A stretch of DNA of 64,000 nucleotides from Heterotrichella gracilis (lineage: Eukaryota; Sar; Xanthophyceae; Tribonematales; Xanthonemataceae): the NCBI GenBank assembly GCA_032358255.1, contig JAULBX010016083.1, positions 27,489-91,488 of the forward strand, in the 5' to 3' direction. A program made the translations under genes and the position numbers. This document shows, piece by piece, positions 14,793 to 27,518 of this stretch. Positions within the stretch are counted from its first letter, which is position 1. Each line of letters starts with the position of its first letter. Below the pieces are notes generated by a model. The model was not told the DNA's origin. It saw only the letters and a program-made list of their open reading frames with translations, and did no database searches.

Positions 14793-16068
14793 GGGGGGTT
14801 GCACACCATGTGGCATGGGAGGAATAGCGGACAATGGTAGTGTAGTGGTTAAAGGCCTCCAGTGTGCTCAGCTGGTGTGTGTGTCATTTATCAGTGCTGT
14901 GCCGCGCATGTGTGCATACATTAATAATTGCTCAATCATCAGAATTAGACAGTCTAGACAATGCTGCAGGATAGATGATGGGCTGGGACGGCACGTGATC
15001 GCCACTACAGGAGTTTGTCTGCTGCATCAGTGGTGGCACGAAGTGTTTTTGAAGCATATGCAATTACTGATGGCAGCCTGCCTGGTGCGCAGCGCTGCAA
15101 ATTGCTGTCGGTGCATTGCATTAGAGACCAAATATATAATGGGGTACTACCCTGTGATGAAATAGTTATCATCACAGGGTAACTATTTCAATTGGTTGTA
15201 ATACATTATCAGAATTGTTACAGCGACGATGAAGGCAAAATGAAAATTCCGACTACTTGGGCGCATGATCATGAACAACAATGTACTGGGCCTTAAAGGA
15301 AGTTTCACAATGTCATGCTCCCGCCAAATCGATCTTGTACAAACAAGGATTGCGAATTATTATGACAGCAGCAATGACACCTGTGCCATACTGCACTTGC
15401 ATGGCATGCGGCGTATTGGACAACTAGTTATATTCACCAACTAACAGACTCCGGGGTGCTACTTTAAGTTGAAAGTTAAAAAGCTACACCAATGTTGCCA
15501 GCGCAGAGCATGTAGCCACTCACCAACTCACTCTCATCTGCAAACGCAACAAAATCTGCCACAAGCGCAAGCGGCATGAAGACTGCAACGTATGTGTGGC
15601 AGCTCTGATGCAAACCTTGCCACAATCATCAGAAACTGTTTCTATGCCAGTAATCATTGTTTCATACTGCAGGATTTATTCAGACAGCTATCGCAGGCAA
15701 TGCCAACAGAATTGGTGAACCACACGGTGATCTGACATTGAATTGTGTCTGAGGAGTTGCTACTTCAGTGAACTCACACATATGGCTCCGTACAAGCATC
15801 ATGACAGTGGCTTGCCAGGCCCATCCACAACACAAATGCCACAGCCACAGCCAGCGCCGCACAAACATCAACACACACCAGGGCGCTAACAAGCTCCCAA
15901 CTGATGAGTTCCCTTGCTCTTGAACAACCAGCGTCCGGCTTAGGCCGCCATCATGGCGGCGTAGCGGACCATGCCGAAGGCCCACTGGTGACATACAGAC
16001 CACAGACTTGCTATACTATCACCCGCTGGCAGTACGGCACGGCCTTGGCCACACAGCTTCGCAGTCGC
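14793..16068. other. Intergenic, convergent 3' ends
   Basis: This stretch holds the 3' flanks of the SDR (+) and permease (-) genes. A notable overlapping inverted-repeat element lies at 15148-15190 and is listed separately. The rest shows only short frames without family resemblance. Confidence 0.5.
15148..15190. repeat. Overlapping inverted repeats in A-B-A'-B' order
   Basis: TACCCTGTGATGA (15148-15160) pairs perfectly with TCATCACAGGGTA (15169-15181). TGAAATAGTTA (15158-15168) pairs perfectly with TAACTATTTCA (15180-15190). The two stems share bases and exclude each other. Confidence 0.85.
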
Positions 16069-19000
16069 TTAAGTTGGGATTGGGTCGTGGTAGCGCCATA
16101 TGCGCACCAGTCCCGCCACCCCCATGATGATCCCCACTGTGATGATGAGTGACCCGCCACCCACCATCAGGCCCTGCAAGCCACGGCTGCGCAGGTGCTC
16201 TGGCAGGCGGCGCTCGCTGCGTGTGGCCAGCATGCCAGGGAAAATGAAGGCAATCAACACACCTGGGGAGCACAAGAAACAACATGTAAGGGCTGTGAAT
16301 TCTCGTCACAATCGGCAGTGCACTGCAGGTGGGGGCTACATGTGCACCACCTTCTCACACACATGGCATCAGTCCTGTCACTGCCCAGCTAATTTAAAAT
16401 CGATCAGTAGTCATCCGTGATTGTGCCAGGAATGCGGCGGTGTGTTGAGCCACTATTGTGGACAGCACATCATAACAGGCCATGTTGAGCACTATCATCA
16501 TCACTTCCTGTCACAACACCCCCCCTGCATCTGCGCGACAGCATATCCGGATTTGATGCAAGTCAAACCACGCAGTTTGCACCGGCTTAACAGGTCTTTT
16601 CTCTCACCTGCTGTTGAGCCAACAAACAGCAGCGGTGTCCATATGGATGTGTTTGCCAGAGCCACCAGGTATGCGCCAAAGAGGGTGAGGTAGGTCAGGA
16701 TGTAGAAACCGGGGGAGGCCTGGAGCTCATGCCTGCACAAGTGGTCAAGATTAAGTAAGGCAGCACGATGCTTCACGATGCGAAGATTGAAAAGCTGTTG
16801 AACACTGAAAATAATGCGGCAATGAACCGCTGTAGCACCTTACAGCAGCATACAAGAAGGACAGGTATTATTGCAGCACTGCCAGCCATTGTTGTGCCAC
16901 TGTGTGCAGTGACTGTTGTCAGGGTGCTATGCGTGAAGACCATGCAAGTGATTGACCCATCACTGTTCCAGCCTGATGCCCTGTGCCTCACCTGAACAGG
17001 AGGCTCCACAGATTTTCCCTGAAAGGAAACATCTGCATCGGGAAGCTGGCCAGCAGTGAGATGACAAAGGCCAGGCGGACCAGGAGGAAGGTGGCGCGGC
17101 CAAAGGTGTCGCCCAGCAGTGGCTCGAGTGCGGCGGGGTTGAAGTTCTTGAGGATGTCGGCCTGGTAGAGGGGTACGCAAGGTTAGCAAGGCAGCAGTGA
17201 GTGATGTCAGAAGGTAGCCCTGAGTGATTGATACGTGATCTCATTCAAGGTCATGGCCCAAGGCTGCAGGCAGGGCCTGCTGCACACGCACATGAAGGCC
17301 GCCAGTATGCAGCAGTGTGCCACATGCACTCCTCCATTGTCGCACCCACCTGCACATTGTTGCCGAATATTGCCAGAGAGCAGATGGCGATGACTGCAAA
17401 GATGGTTGTTGCGATGGCCATTGTGGCCACCACCACGGTGTGCATGCGCGTCTCGGTGAAGGGGGTCAGGTCCTGCATCTGTGCAAGGGGAAGGGACAAG
17501 GAGTGGGAGCAATGGGCCTTAGCAAAGCAGGGCCAGCATGGTTATTGCATACATTTTCAGAGATGCACATGTACTACATAATGGTACGGAGTTGCCAAAG
17601 TGTCATTGAAAAGCAAGACCTTTAGGCTTTGTTGCCAGCATGTCCCATGTCATCATTGGAAAAATGACTGGTAATTCCATGCCATCCAATCATCACCGAA
17701 TGCACTGGAAACGTAATATCAGCCCCCTTCCCCATTTTCCCCTTACCGTCATGTGGATGGTCATCTGGCAGATGAATGCCACCAGCATGACAGGCAGTAT
17801 GGCCAGCATCTGCACCACCACCTCCACAATGTGCTTGCCACCCAGCGCGGATCTGTGCGGCAGCCAGTGCAGGTGGTGCCACTGGCCGTTGCCCACAGCC
17901 ACCAGCGCCAATATGAGTGTGATGACGGCCCACAGGGCGACAGCTGTCACGCCAAGGGCACTGGTGCCAGCCACACTCTTGAGGCGGCTGCAGGGGGAAG
18001 GAGCAAGGTGAATGACGTGTGAGGTATGGAATGTATATGCGGTGGGATGCAAGTGCAATAAACAACTTCAGCACCGCTGCGTGACAGCGTAAAGAGTGCA
18101 TGCGCCCCTTGCATTAAGAAACCCTGTGCATAAACTTAAGGAGTAGCAAGTTGCCCAGATACAACAAGATAACCCATGGCAGAAGCACTCCATTCCCGTG
18201 CGCTAAGTTCCCTCTCCCACCTGACAGACAGCAGCGGCACCAGAATGAGCACACAGATCACCCCCAGCACGATGGGCCTGTCACCGCAGATGGGCGCCAG
18301 CAGCCCCTGCCACTCGTCGCCATCCCCCACCAGGATGTCGCCCGTCACCATCAGGTACACAACCATGCAACCTGCAAGGGGGGGCGGCTGGCGTGGGCAC
18401 AGCAGCTACATGCAAATCATGATATGTCTTACTGCTGCACTCATGCATTGTTTGTAATTTATCACCATCTTCCCATTAATATAATGCTGTACAAAAAAAT
18501 AGATATTTTCTACTTTAATCAGTATTGTAATGCAGGCACGTCCCAAAGCACTGCAGTTTCGTGAGCGTTTCTGCATCCAGGAGAACAGCAGAACCAGGTG
18601 TCCCCATGGTAAAACATTTGTGCCCTCAAGACAGTGCATGTTCTCGCACATTATCCAAATGGCCATTCAACTTCCACCACCCCACCCACCAAAGCAGTTG
18701 ACAATGACCGCCAGGTCCAGCAGCGCTGCCGCCAGGCTGCCCAGCTCCTCCTTCACAAGCGCAGAGTAGCCAAGCAGGCCGGACTGAGAGGAGGACCTGG
18801 AAAGGGGTAGGGATTGTGAGCTTGGGTGGGCGTGGAACAGGGCAAAAGGGGTCCCAGTAATTCGCTGCCATGGTGTACGCATGCGGATCTGTATGGTCCA
18901 CACTGGGACTGGCCCTGCCGTTAGTGTTGCAACAGCAACTGCGGGCGGTGAGGGGGACATGCTCGGACAAGCCAAGCGCCAGCATGAGATGGAGGGCACA

Positions 19001-20286
19001 ACGTTAGTACCAGGGCCAGCCCTAGCAGCACATGCCAGCACCAATTTGTGGCATGCACCCCTATCCCCCACTGCACCCACCTTGTGAGCGTCCCCAGTGA
19101 GAAGTGCGTGAGTGCCCCCAGCACCACCAGGTACGCCAGGCCGATGCCAACGCCTCCCAGGGCAAATGCGCGGGGCAGGGTGATGATGCCTGAAGTGGGG
19201 GCCAAAGCATGTTACGCGGGGTGCCTCAGGGAGCCTCTGGAATATTTTCTGGGAATGAGGTACCCCAGATGCAATCATCCAAGGTAATGCTGACAGCACT
19301 CAATGAGCGCACCCCACTGTTGTGGCATGCTGTGCATCAATGGTGACCGCATGCTGCACAGGTTGTCCGCAAGCTCACCTATGCCCAGCATTGTGTTGGT
19401 GAGCGACGCAGTGGTAGTAAAGAGGGAGTGCCTGGCGCTGGCAGCTGGTGCGTGCTCACTGGCCCATACCTCCTGCAGGGCGCCCACAACACTGGGCCTG
19501 CGGGGGAGGGGAGGAAATGGTCTGTCATCATGATGCAAGCAACGGCATGAAGGCATGCAGCTGAGGCAATCATGCAGTGTTCCGTCAGCAGTTGCCAGCA
19601 AGTCACTAGCATCAGCTGTGACAGGCACATGATTGATAGGGTCAGGAGCTGGTCCCAATGGCATGGCATCCGTTGAGGGCACCACATGCCATGATGGCAT
19701 GGCACGCGCATCAAGTGGTCCAGCGTGGGCATCAAACCATGTCAGCTTCGCAACCTTGACACCCAGCAGTGCTGCTCAGCCCGGCTTGAGGGCCTCCTGC
19801 GCAGCACCAGGAGAGGCACCACTTCCCTCTGGGCACTGGCCATGATGCATATGCATATGCCCACCTTCCTTGGCCCTCATATCCCTCTCCCCCTTCACCC
19901 TCCTCGAGCAGTCGCCTCTGCAGCTCCCCAGGCTGGCGCCCTCCAAGCGGGAAGCCGGTTTTGCCAGGGGCTGAGGGGCTGAGGGAGGATGGACTGGCGC
20001 CTGCGCTGTCCCCTCCCGCCAGGGGGAACCTGACTGTTCGCGTCTCTTGAGTCATTGTGGTGGTGGTGGTGCTGACCACCTTGGCCTTGGGGCGCTGAGG
20101 ATCTATGTTGGGGGGCGGCTGCTGCAGCGAGGGGTGCTGCAGGGACTTCCGTGTGTCTAAAAGGGTAGGCGGAACGGAAGGGTCACGCCGCTTGTTTGTA
20201 GTGGCGGTCGCCTGCAGCGATAGGACTCTGTAAATCAATTGTTCGAATAAAAACAGGTCGAATGTTTGAGCAAAGTCTAGTGGCAA
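16069..20286 (-). CDS. Amino-acid permease, AAAP family (AVT/SLC38-like)
   Basis: Ten exons (20286-19865, 19497-19379, 19189-19081, 18796-18690, 18371-18221, 17987-17747, 17478-17350, 17161-16992, 16732-16608, 16262-16069) sum to 1767 bases, 588 residues, with all phases consistent. The N-terminal about 150 residues are hydrophilic and Ser/Thr/Pro-rich. About eleven membrane segments follow, beginning SLTNTMLGIGIITLPRAFAL, which is the hallmark first helix of AAAP transporters, and ending with a helix before RIWRYHDPIPT. The family moves neutral amino acids with protons or Na+ across vacuolar or plasma membranes; the substrate cannot be told here. Exon 6 has an unusual hydrophilic loop with several His (GQWHHLHWLPHR) between helices. 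A later start at the internal MTQETRTVRF, or a further 5' exon, is possible. Confidence 0.88.
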
Positions 20287-21688
20287 CTAGCTTCACAGCT
20301 CAGGTACTTAATAAGTAACTGCACAATAGTTTACACCAAGACTGGTCACTTACCAACAGCTTCCCACGTACAGGATATAGTTTTGCTCCAAACCAGCGAC
20401 GAGGAGGTGCCACAAAAATTTCGAGGTGATGCGGCGATGTGCTGAAATGTCAAGTGCACACAGCGGAAGACTTCGACGCCCCCTTATGCCAGGTATGGGT
20501 TTTGCTTGAAGAAGCGTGACGAGTCGATTGCAACTCGCCGCGCCGAGGTGGCACCTATCCCTTATGCGAGGCAAGCGCAGTCACGATCCGATTAGGCAGG
20601 TGCATGGAAGGTGCATGGAAGCGGTGGATCCATGCATGAAATCCACCTAGGCTTGCAAATTGCCCTAGGCTAGGGTCTGGACAACAAAAGTCATTTAATA
20701 AATATATGATAATATCTCTAAAAATTGACTAGTACCTGCCAGGGAGAGCGGAGACCCATCACTTATTTGAAACCGTTTTGTGGCACAATCCAAACCATAG
20801 CATGGCATGATGGGTTTCCGGAGAGTCCAGAGCAGACTTTGTCCTCCAACACGCCGTTGAACGCGCGTACGAGTGCTATATAGCCAACCCGCGTATATAT
20901 ATGCCATATATGCCGCCTTTGGCGTCAGACTCTGTTTTCTTTTCCCGAGATATCAAATGCACATTGTCAAAGGCGTTATGTGTGGTTCACCTTGAGCTTT
21001 GAAACCCTCATCTTGTTATAACAATCACAGTGTCACTCAAACCACCAGCCAACTGCGGCAAGACTCCCCCACGAGGGTCGAGCAAACCTATTCTTGGTGC
21101 CATGTCCAGCCAAGTCCACTTGGGGGTACACTTTCATTATAAACTGCCAGTCAACTAGTAGTAATATAACGCCATTGTAGTGTAGGAATGTAACGCAAAA
21201 TTGCATGATGGTAGAACTTTAAGCCTTGGGACATTTGACCAGTCTACTTACTGTTCTGAAATGAACCTATTTTTAGTACAACGATTGAGGCAAAATGTGC
21301 ACTATTGGCAAATATCGTTGCACCATGCAATTGGCAATATGCCTGCAGACGTAGCACAACCTGGTCCACCATTCTCCAAAACAGGCTAATGATTCTCCAA
21401 AAATGGTGTGTCCTTCTATCACCCAACCTAGAACGCAATCCAGCCAAGCTCAAACAATTTCATCCAATGCTCGAGTGACACATGCCTCAACCCTACATTG
21501 CCCCACCAACCAAATCAACAAACCAGCGGCACCCTCCCAGGTCCGCCATGCAGGATGCACCCATAAGCTGCCACACCACCCACGTCCCAAGTCACATATG
21601 ACCCATCTTATCTACAAAATGTGCATACTATGGTTATAAGCCTTGCAAAATACAATCCAAGCAGCTGCCCACCCATCCAGTTCCAAGC
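20287..21688. other. Intergenic, permease promoter side and HCF173-like 3' flank
   Basis: The region includes TATA-like runs near 20884-20905 (gtatatatatgcc) and a small tandem duplication of GGTGCATGGAA near 20600-20625. No coding exon can be supported. Confidence 0.45.
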
Positions 21689-24600
21689 CTACCACCAGGC
21701 CCAGGAAGGCTTGTTGTTGCTACCGCTGGCCATGACAGGCTCAGAGGCGGCGGGGGTGCGGGCCAGTGTTGCGTCCAGGCTGCGAGCGCGCCAGCGGCGG
21801 ATCCAGTCGCGCGCCTCAGCCACGTTCTCGGGCAGCTCCTCTGCAGGGCCGGCTGTGGTGCAGGGAAGGTGATTATGGAAGGGTATGAAAGGAACCAGAG
21901 GCAGGAAAATAAGCACCGGATTTTTAACGATAAACAAAAATATTGCCATCTATTAGATATTATACTGACAAGAACAATAACAATAACAATACCAGTGTTG
22001 CAAGATAGCTATTTGACAATTTGGCTTGTAAATGCCAATACGTTACCATACGATGCAGTGGCAAATGTGTTTAATCACTCCTGTCCCAGCAGTACCCAAA
22101 CTCCTTTAAACAATATGCCCACGCCATTCACTATGGCTTGTGACCCAGGCAATCACTGCCTATGCTTCCATCCCACGTGTCAACGGCGATGGCGACGCAA
22201 CCCAAAGTCACCCATGCGCCTGCCTATCATGCTCACCAGCCAGGCGCGCACGCCATGCCGCAATCCACTCAGCAGCCTCCACAGCGTTGGGCAGCTTGTC
22301 GCCAGCTTCGGCAGCAGGGGCGGCGGCAGGGGGGGCGGCAGCCTCGGCCTCAGCCAGGCGCGCCCTCCAGGCATCGATCCATGTGCGCGCCTCAGCGGCA
22401 TTGGGCTCGGCCGCTGCCGCGTCGGCCGTACTGGGTGCAGGGGCCTCGGTGGCTGTGGCCTCCTGCAGGTGGGGCACCGGTGGCGAGTGAGGTGCAGCAG
22501 GCTGTGCAGGGGTATGACAGCAAGTCTCCAATCAATGTTGGCAACTCTCCAGGTAAAATATTTAAGTCTTATATGGGCTACTCTGCCGCCCATAACTGCT
22601 GGGTGTACGCCAAGTCAAGGCGGATGCAGTATATGCATTACTCAAATTGCGCCATTGCCACTCGGCGGCATACAGTCTCGCCCTGCACCCCGCATCCCAC
22701 CCACCTCCTCAGCATTGGCTAGGCGCGCCTTCCATGCATCAATCCACTCGCGTGCCTCTGCTGCGCTGGCTCCTGCGCTGGCGGCGGCCCGCCCGTCATC
22801 CACCACAGTCACGCTGTCGGCTGTGGCGCTCTCAGATGCAGGGCGCACGCGGCCGCCGCCTCCAGACTCCCTCGCCGCAGCCACACGCGGGTCTGCCAGG
22901 ATCTCCTAAGGGGTTCCAGGCAAAGGGTTAGGGGTCTCTGAGGTGCTTGCCATTGTGCATTCCAGCGGGTTCTATGCCATCATTGCCAAAACTCAAGACA
23001 TATGCCGTGAGCAAGGCAGCATACACCCTCAGCTTGCAACATGCAAACCAATTGTTTTTGGAAACCACGATAACACGATTGAATTGAAGGCTGAACACAC
23101 AGCAGCGCATTTGACACCGCGACTGTCCACCACCATCCACGCGCTTCCCACCTGCTTCCTCTCCTCAGTCACCGGTGGGGGCACGGGCGCAGGTGCAGGG
23201 AAGGGGGGCAGCCCTGCCGTCGCGCGCTTCCTGTCCACCACCAATCCCAGGAACATCCGCAGCCAGTCCCCAGAGCCCATGGTGCGGTCCTGTGCGTCCG
23301 CCGCCTCTGCGCGCCGCACCTCAAACGTCTTGCCAGCCATGGCAGGGCTGGCCAGCGCTGCTGCAGTGAGTGTGGCCACCTCCTCACGCGTGATACGGCC
23401 AGAGATGCGGTCGCCTGGAAGGAGCGGGGGGAAAACATGGTGGGTCTGGTGTGATGATGGTGTTATGTATTTGCTGCCACCTTAAATGCACAACCAAACG
23501 CACTTCAGCCAGGAGGACTTTAATACATCACTGGTGGTATATTAAAGTCCTCCTGCTTCAGCACCCGAAAATTTGATCTGCGTCCATCCTTGCCACTACC
23601 ATAATGAAAGCGCGGCCAGATTGACTAGTATGCGCCGCAGCATCCAACATGCGTGCAACCCCATAAGAAATCCAGCTGTCAGCCCCCGACATCCCATTGC
23701 CTCACCCTGCGCCGCCTCCAGCAAGGCGGGCTTCATGTCGTCGTCACGCGCCACCAGCCCAGTGGGGCGGATGACTGTGTAGGCCAGGCCGCTGGCCCGC
23801 ACCGCGTTCTCGCCGCTGTACTTGTGGTTCAGCACACCTGCAGGGCGGATGTGAAGGGCATAGGTATAGGGAGTGGACTGGTTCTGCCTCACACTGAGCC
23901 AGTTGTCACCACCAGCCAAGGCTTTAAGGCGTTAAGGGTCCAGGGTGTGCGCTCAAGCCAGTGGACGGAACACACCACATACACGTGGCTTTCGAGCATT
24001 GCACTCTACAGCCTACCCTGCTATTCAATGCAGGGGCAATGCACAGGCAACACGTTCCAGACTCTTCCGCAAACACGCTCCAAATGAATGTGTAATCCCC
24101 AGCCCGGCACCCCACGCACCCCCGGGGTTGAGCTGCACAATGGGGATGTCCTTCTTGCGCGCCTCCTCGTCGTCCCCTATGGCAGCATTGCGCTCCACCC
24201 CTGCCGATGAGATGACCACCACCTGGGGTTTGGCCTCTGAATAGGCGCTGATGCCACCTGCCAGCTGCAGCTCAAAGGTGCCTGGGTGGTAGTTGGGGTT
24301 GGTGTAGCCGTTGTACTCAAAGCGGCTGAGGACCTGCAAGGGGGAGAGGGGCAGGTGAGGAGGGGGGAGGAAGCACCTGGGAGCATCTGCACTCCATGCT
24401 GAGGCGCTCTATGTCCTAGGATTCAATTTGATTTGCTTGCATGATCCCGTAATGAACAGTAAGTAATTGGTATTCATAGTTGCCAATGCCAAGTTCGACT
24501 TTGTGCGTGTGCATTGTGCACATGCAACCCTGCCACGGTGGAAGCTTGTCCCTGGCAGAAACCCAACACAGCAACATCATCCACTCACCAGCCCAAACTG

Positions 24601-27518
24601 GCGCACTTTGGATGCGTCCAGCGGCTTCGCATTGGGGTCGAAGCGCGCCCGCTTGACCGCCACAAACTCGTGCCACGGCAGGTACACGGTGGACCACTCC
24701 CCCGCCACGGTGTCAAATTGCGCCTGGTAGGTGTCCTCAGGCACGCCCTCCTGATCAGCCTGTGGGGGAGGGGTTGGACTACTTAATGCTGGCGTGGTGT
24801 AAGGGTTGCTGTGTGCGGGAGGGTTGGCAAGACTAAGCCACAGGTGTTATGCAACACATTGCATGTGATCCAATGTAAGATATGTAGTGCAAGGACAGGT
24901 GTGCATAATGCAGTGAGTCCATGGACAACCCTCTTCAGCGCAAATACAGACGCTCCTGCAACGCAGCATGAACTCCACCCCATGCCCAGCATCCCTTCCC
25001 CCCTTCCAAATCCCCTCCTCCCCGCTGCGCACCGTCTTGAGGTTGAGCTTGAATGTCTGGCCGTCCCCCTTCACCTTGAGGCACACCCCGTCATAGGCAG
25101 ACAGGTCCAGGTCAAGGGGGGAGGTGCGCGCGCCGCAGAAGCCGCCTCCCTCCACCACCAGCTCGCCCCGCCAGGTGGCGCCGCTGCCATCGCTGCTGGG
25201 GCCCAGGCCGCTCTGTGACTGGCCGCCCATGATGACGTCATCCAGGCGCTGCCACACCGCCAGGTCCTCCGCGCTGCGCATGCTCAGCACCTCCTGCAAG
25301 GGGGAAAAACACAGGAACGGTAATTACCAGGGCATGTTTGCGGGCTGCAGCATTACACTTGGCAAGTACATATTAATTAAGATTGCAGCACCGTTTGCTT
25401 GAATGCATGGTTTTGCATCAGCAGCACTTCCTAATGGATGCCACTGTTTGCTCCCTTCCATGGCAACCATCCAATGCCCTGCAACCCCACCGCCTTGCAT
25501 GCTTGTGGCCCCACCTTTGTCTCCCGCTTGACTGGCTCCATGACCCCCCTCAGTGCCTGGGCCACGTTGGCCACGCCCTGGGCATCGACGCGCTCAGATG
25601 TCATGTTGTCAAGGTACCTGGACGATGCGGATGAGTTAATTGTCACAGATGACAGTTCATCATATCACGGATTCTCTAAGGTCCAACATGTTTTTTTGTT
25701 TCTTCCACTCGCATCGATTGGAAGAGAGGGGAAGACTGTGTGTTTGTAATAAAGCTGCATGTGGAGGTAACAATATGACGGCTCATGCTTGGGAGGCACA
25801 GTGGATGCTGCTCCTGGCTGTGTGGTGTGTAGGGTACCAAGTGGGGATCAACCCTAAGCAGGAGGTGCATTTGGAGCACATCACAATGAACCCTTACCAG
25901 CCCCCCAACAACCCATGCTGTAGATGGTGCATTACTTCACAGGCAGTGCTGGCAGTACTCCACCCACCCATCCCCTCACATGCGGTGCAGGCAACCACCC
26001 ACCCACCACGTTGGCCCCCCCCACTCACCCCATCCCCCCCTCCGCCAGCTTGCCAAACACCGGCCCCAGCGCCAGCACCGCCTGCGTCACCCCCTTGAGT
26101 GCCTCGCTACTGATGCCCCCTTGCTCAGTCACATCCACCCCCCCCTCGATGATGAGCGCACCGCTGCCGCCCGCCTGGTACCCCTCCTTCACACCCGCAT
26201 CCTGGAACACCTGCCTGGCGCGGTCGGCGGATCGGGCCATGGCCACAACGGTGCGGCCAGAGGCAAGCAGCTGGGGAAGGGGGTGAGGGTGAGAATGCGT
26301 GTGAGGGTAGGGCAGGATCACATGCGCATGGCAGGCGCATGGAGCACCATATATATCAATGCAAGGAGGGTGTAATAAAGAGTAATGCACTGATGCCTGC
26401 ACGGCTGCTATACCACAGCAGTGCAGTGGCCCATATATGGTGGTGTATGTACAGACGCCACGTGGATGAACGTGTGCTGTATCAGTTCAGTTGATCCAGG
26501 GCCCTGCCCCGCAGCTCTGATCGCCAGCTACCATACCCTAGGGCGTGTGCCTCACCTGCGCCACCACCTGGCGCCCCAGCCTGCCGCTGCTCCCAAACAC
26601 AGCAACTGCGTTGTCGCGCGGGATGGACGCTGGCGCTACTGCCTTGCTGATGGCTGCTGCACTGGAGCCCGCACTGGGGCCACCGGATTTGCCCAGGCCC
26701 CACAGCAGCAGGCCACCACCCAGCACTGCAAGGGGAAAAGGGGGTGAGGACTAGGGGAGTGGGTGGTGATGGCGGTAGCAGAGCCGCAGATGGTGGTAGC
26801 AGGGCCGGCAATCATGTGGCAAAATGAGATGCACTTCGGGCTCGTGTGGTGTATATGGCCATATCAACCAGATAGTATGACAACCAGAAAACCCAATGCA
26901 TCTGCACCCGGAGCCTGGTGATCCACTGTGTGATGTCACCAGTAATCTACACTTTAAAAGACTCTACAATGTCAATCTGGGCACCATCTGAATCGCAGTT
27001 CGGTACCTGCGATGATCCTGACCATGCCACACCAGCGATGGTCCATAGTTGGTTCCTGGCTGTATCCTAGCTACTGAAGGACAGGACCACACACGGGCAC
27101 ATGCACACACCCTGCTGCACCACGTAGCTGCATGCCAAGCGCAAGCCAACATACACAGCCACATGAGGCCATAGCCAGCGCAACTCCACGCCAGGTAGAA
27201 GCTTATGCAACGCTGTGGATATGCTGGACAGGCATATCCAGCCTCACCTGCAGCAGCTGCAGCTGCGGGGATGCCATAGGGGGTGGCCTGAAGGAAGGGG
27301 TTTAGGGCCGCCTCAGCACCCACCGCCCCCAGCACCATGGGACCGAGAGCTGCCGTGCAGGGGGCGGCAGCCACCCGCCCTACCCGCCTCACGTAGTGGG
27401 TGTGGACGCACCGCCTGAGTGGCAGGGCGCCAGCTGAGAATGGCTTGCTACCCACTGCCCGAGCAGGGACTACGCGTTGTGGTCGCATCAAGCGGCTGGC
27501 CACCACTGTACTCTGCAT
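21689..27518 (-). CDS. HCF173-like atypical SDR with inserted CIA30 domain, plastid precursor
   Basis: Twelve exons (27518-27248, 26725-26556, 26270-26029, 25617-25515, 25293-25033, 24759-24589, 24333-24120, 23837-23706, 23414-23152, 22905-22705, 22462-22237, 21852-21689) sum to 2418 bases, 805 residues. Residues 1 to about 70 are basic and Ala/Arg-rich, like a transit peptide, followed by a hydrophobic stretch. A Rossmann motif VFGSSGRLGR follows. A CIA30 domain then interrupts the SDR fold (VWQRLDDVIMGGQSQSG, WRGELVVEGGGFCG, FDTVAGEWSTVYLPWHEF, QFGLVLSRFEYNG). The SDR half resumes with VVVISSAGVERN and YTVIRPTGL. This split layout is that of HCF173-type proteins, which in plants promote psbA mRNA translation for photosystem II; a paralogous SDR/CIA30 protein is an alternative. 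The C-terminal about 200 residues carry four copies of a WIxxWRARL motif. Confidence 0.85.
23510..23555. repeat. Perfect 16-bp inverted repeat in an HCF173-like intron
   Basis: CAGGAGGACTTTAATA (23510-23525) is matched perfectly by TATTAAAGTCCTCCTG (23540-23555) across a 14-base loop. It lies in the intron between exons 8 and 9. Confidence 0.85.

Noticed and set aside
14833-14880. tRNA-like start (ggtagtgtagtggttaaaggcc)
   Set aside because: It resembles a tRNA D-arm and A box, but no T-arm box (GGTTCRA) or closing acceptor stem follows within 90 bases.
15680-16003. 107-codon frame after the permease stop
   Set aside because: It lies downstream of the permease stop with no start context, no family motifs and Trp/Cys-rich composition typical of shadow frames.
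18667-19299. 210-codon minus-strand frame in the permease region
   Set aside because: It reads partly through introns. The permease helices are explained by exons 18690-18796 and 19081-19189 in phase.
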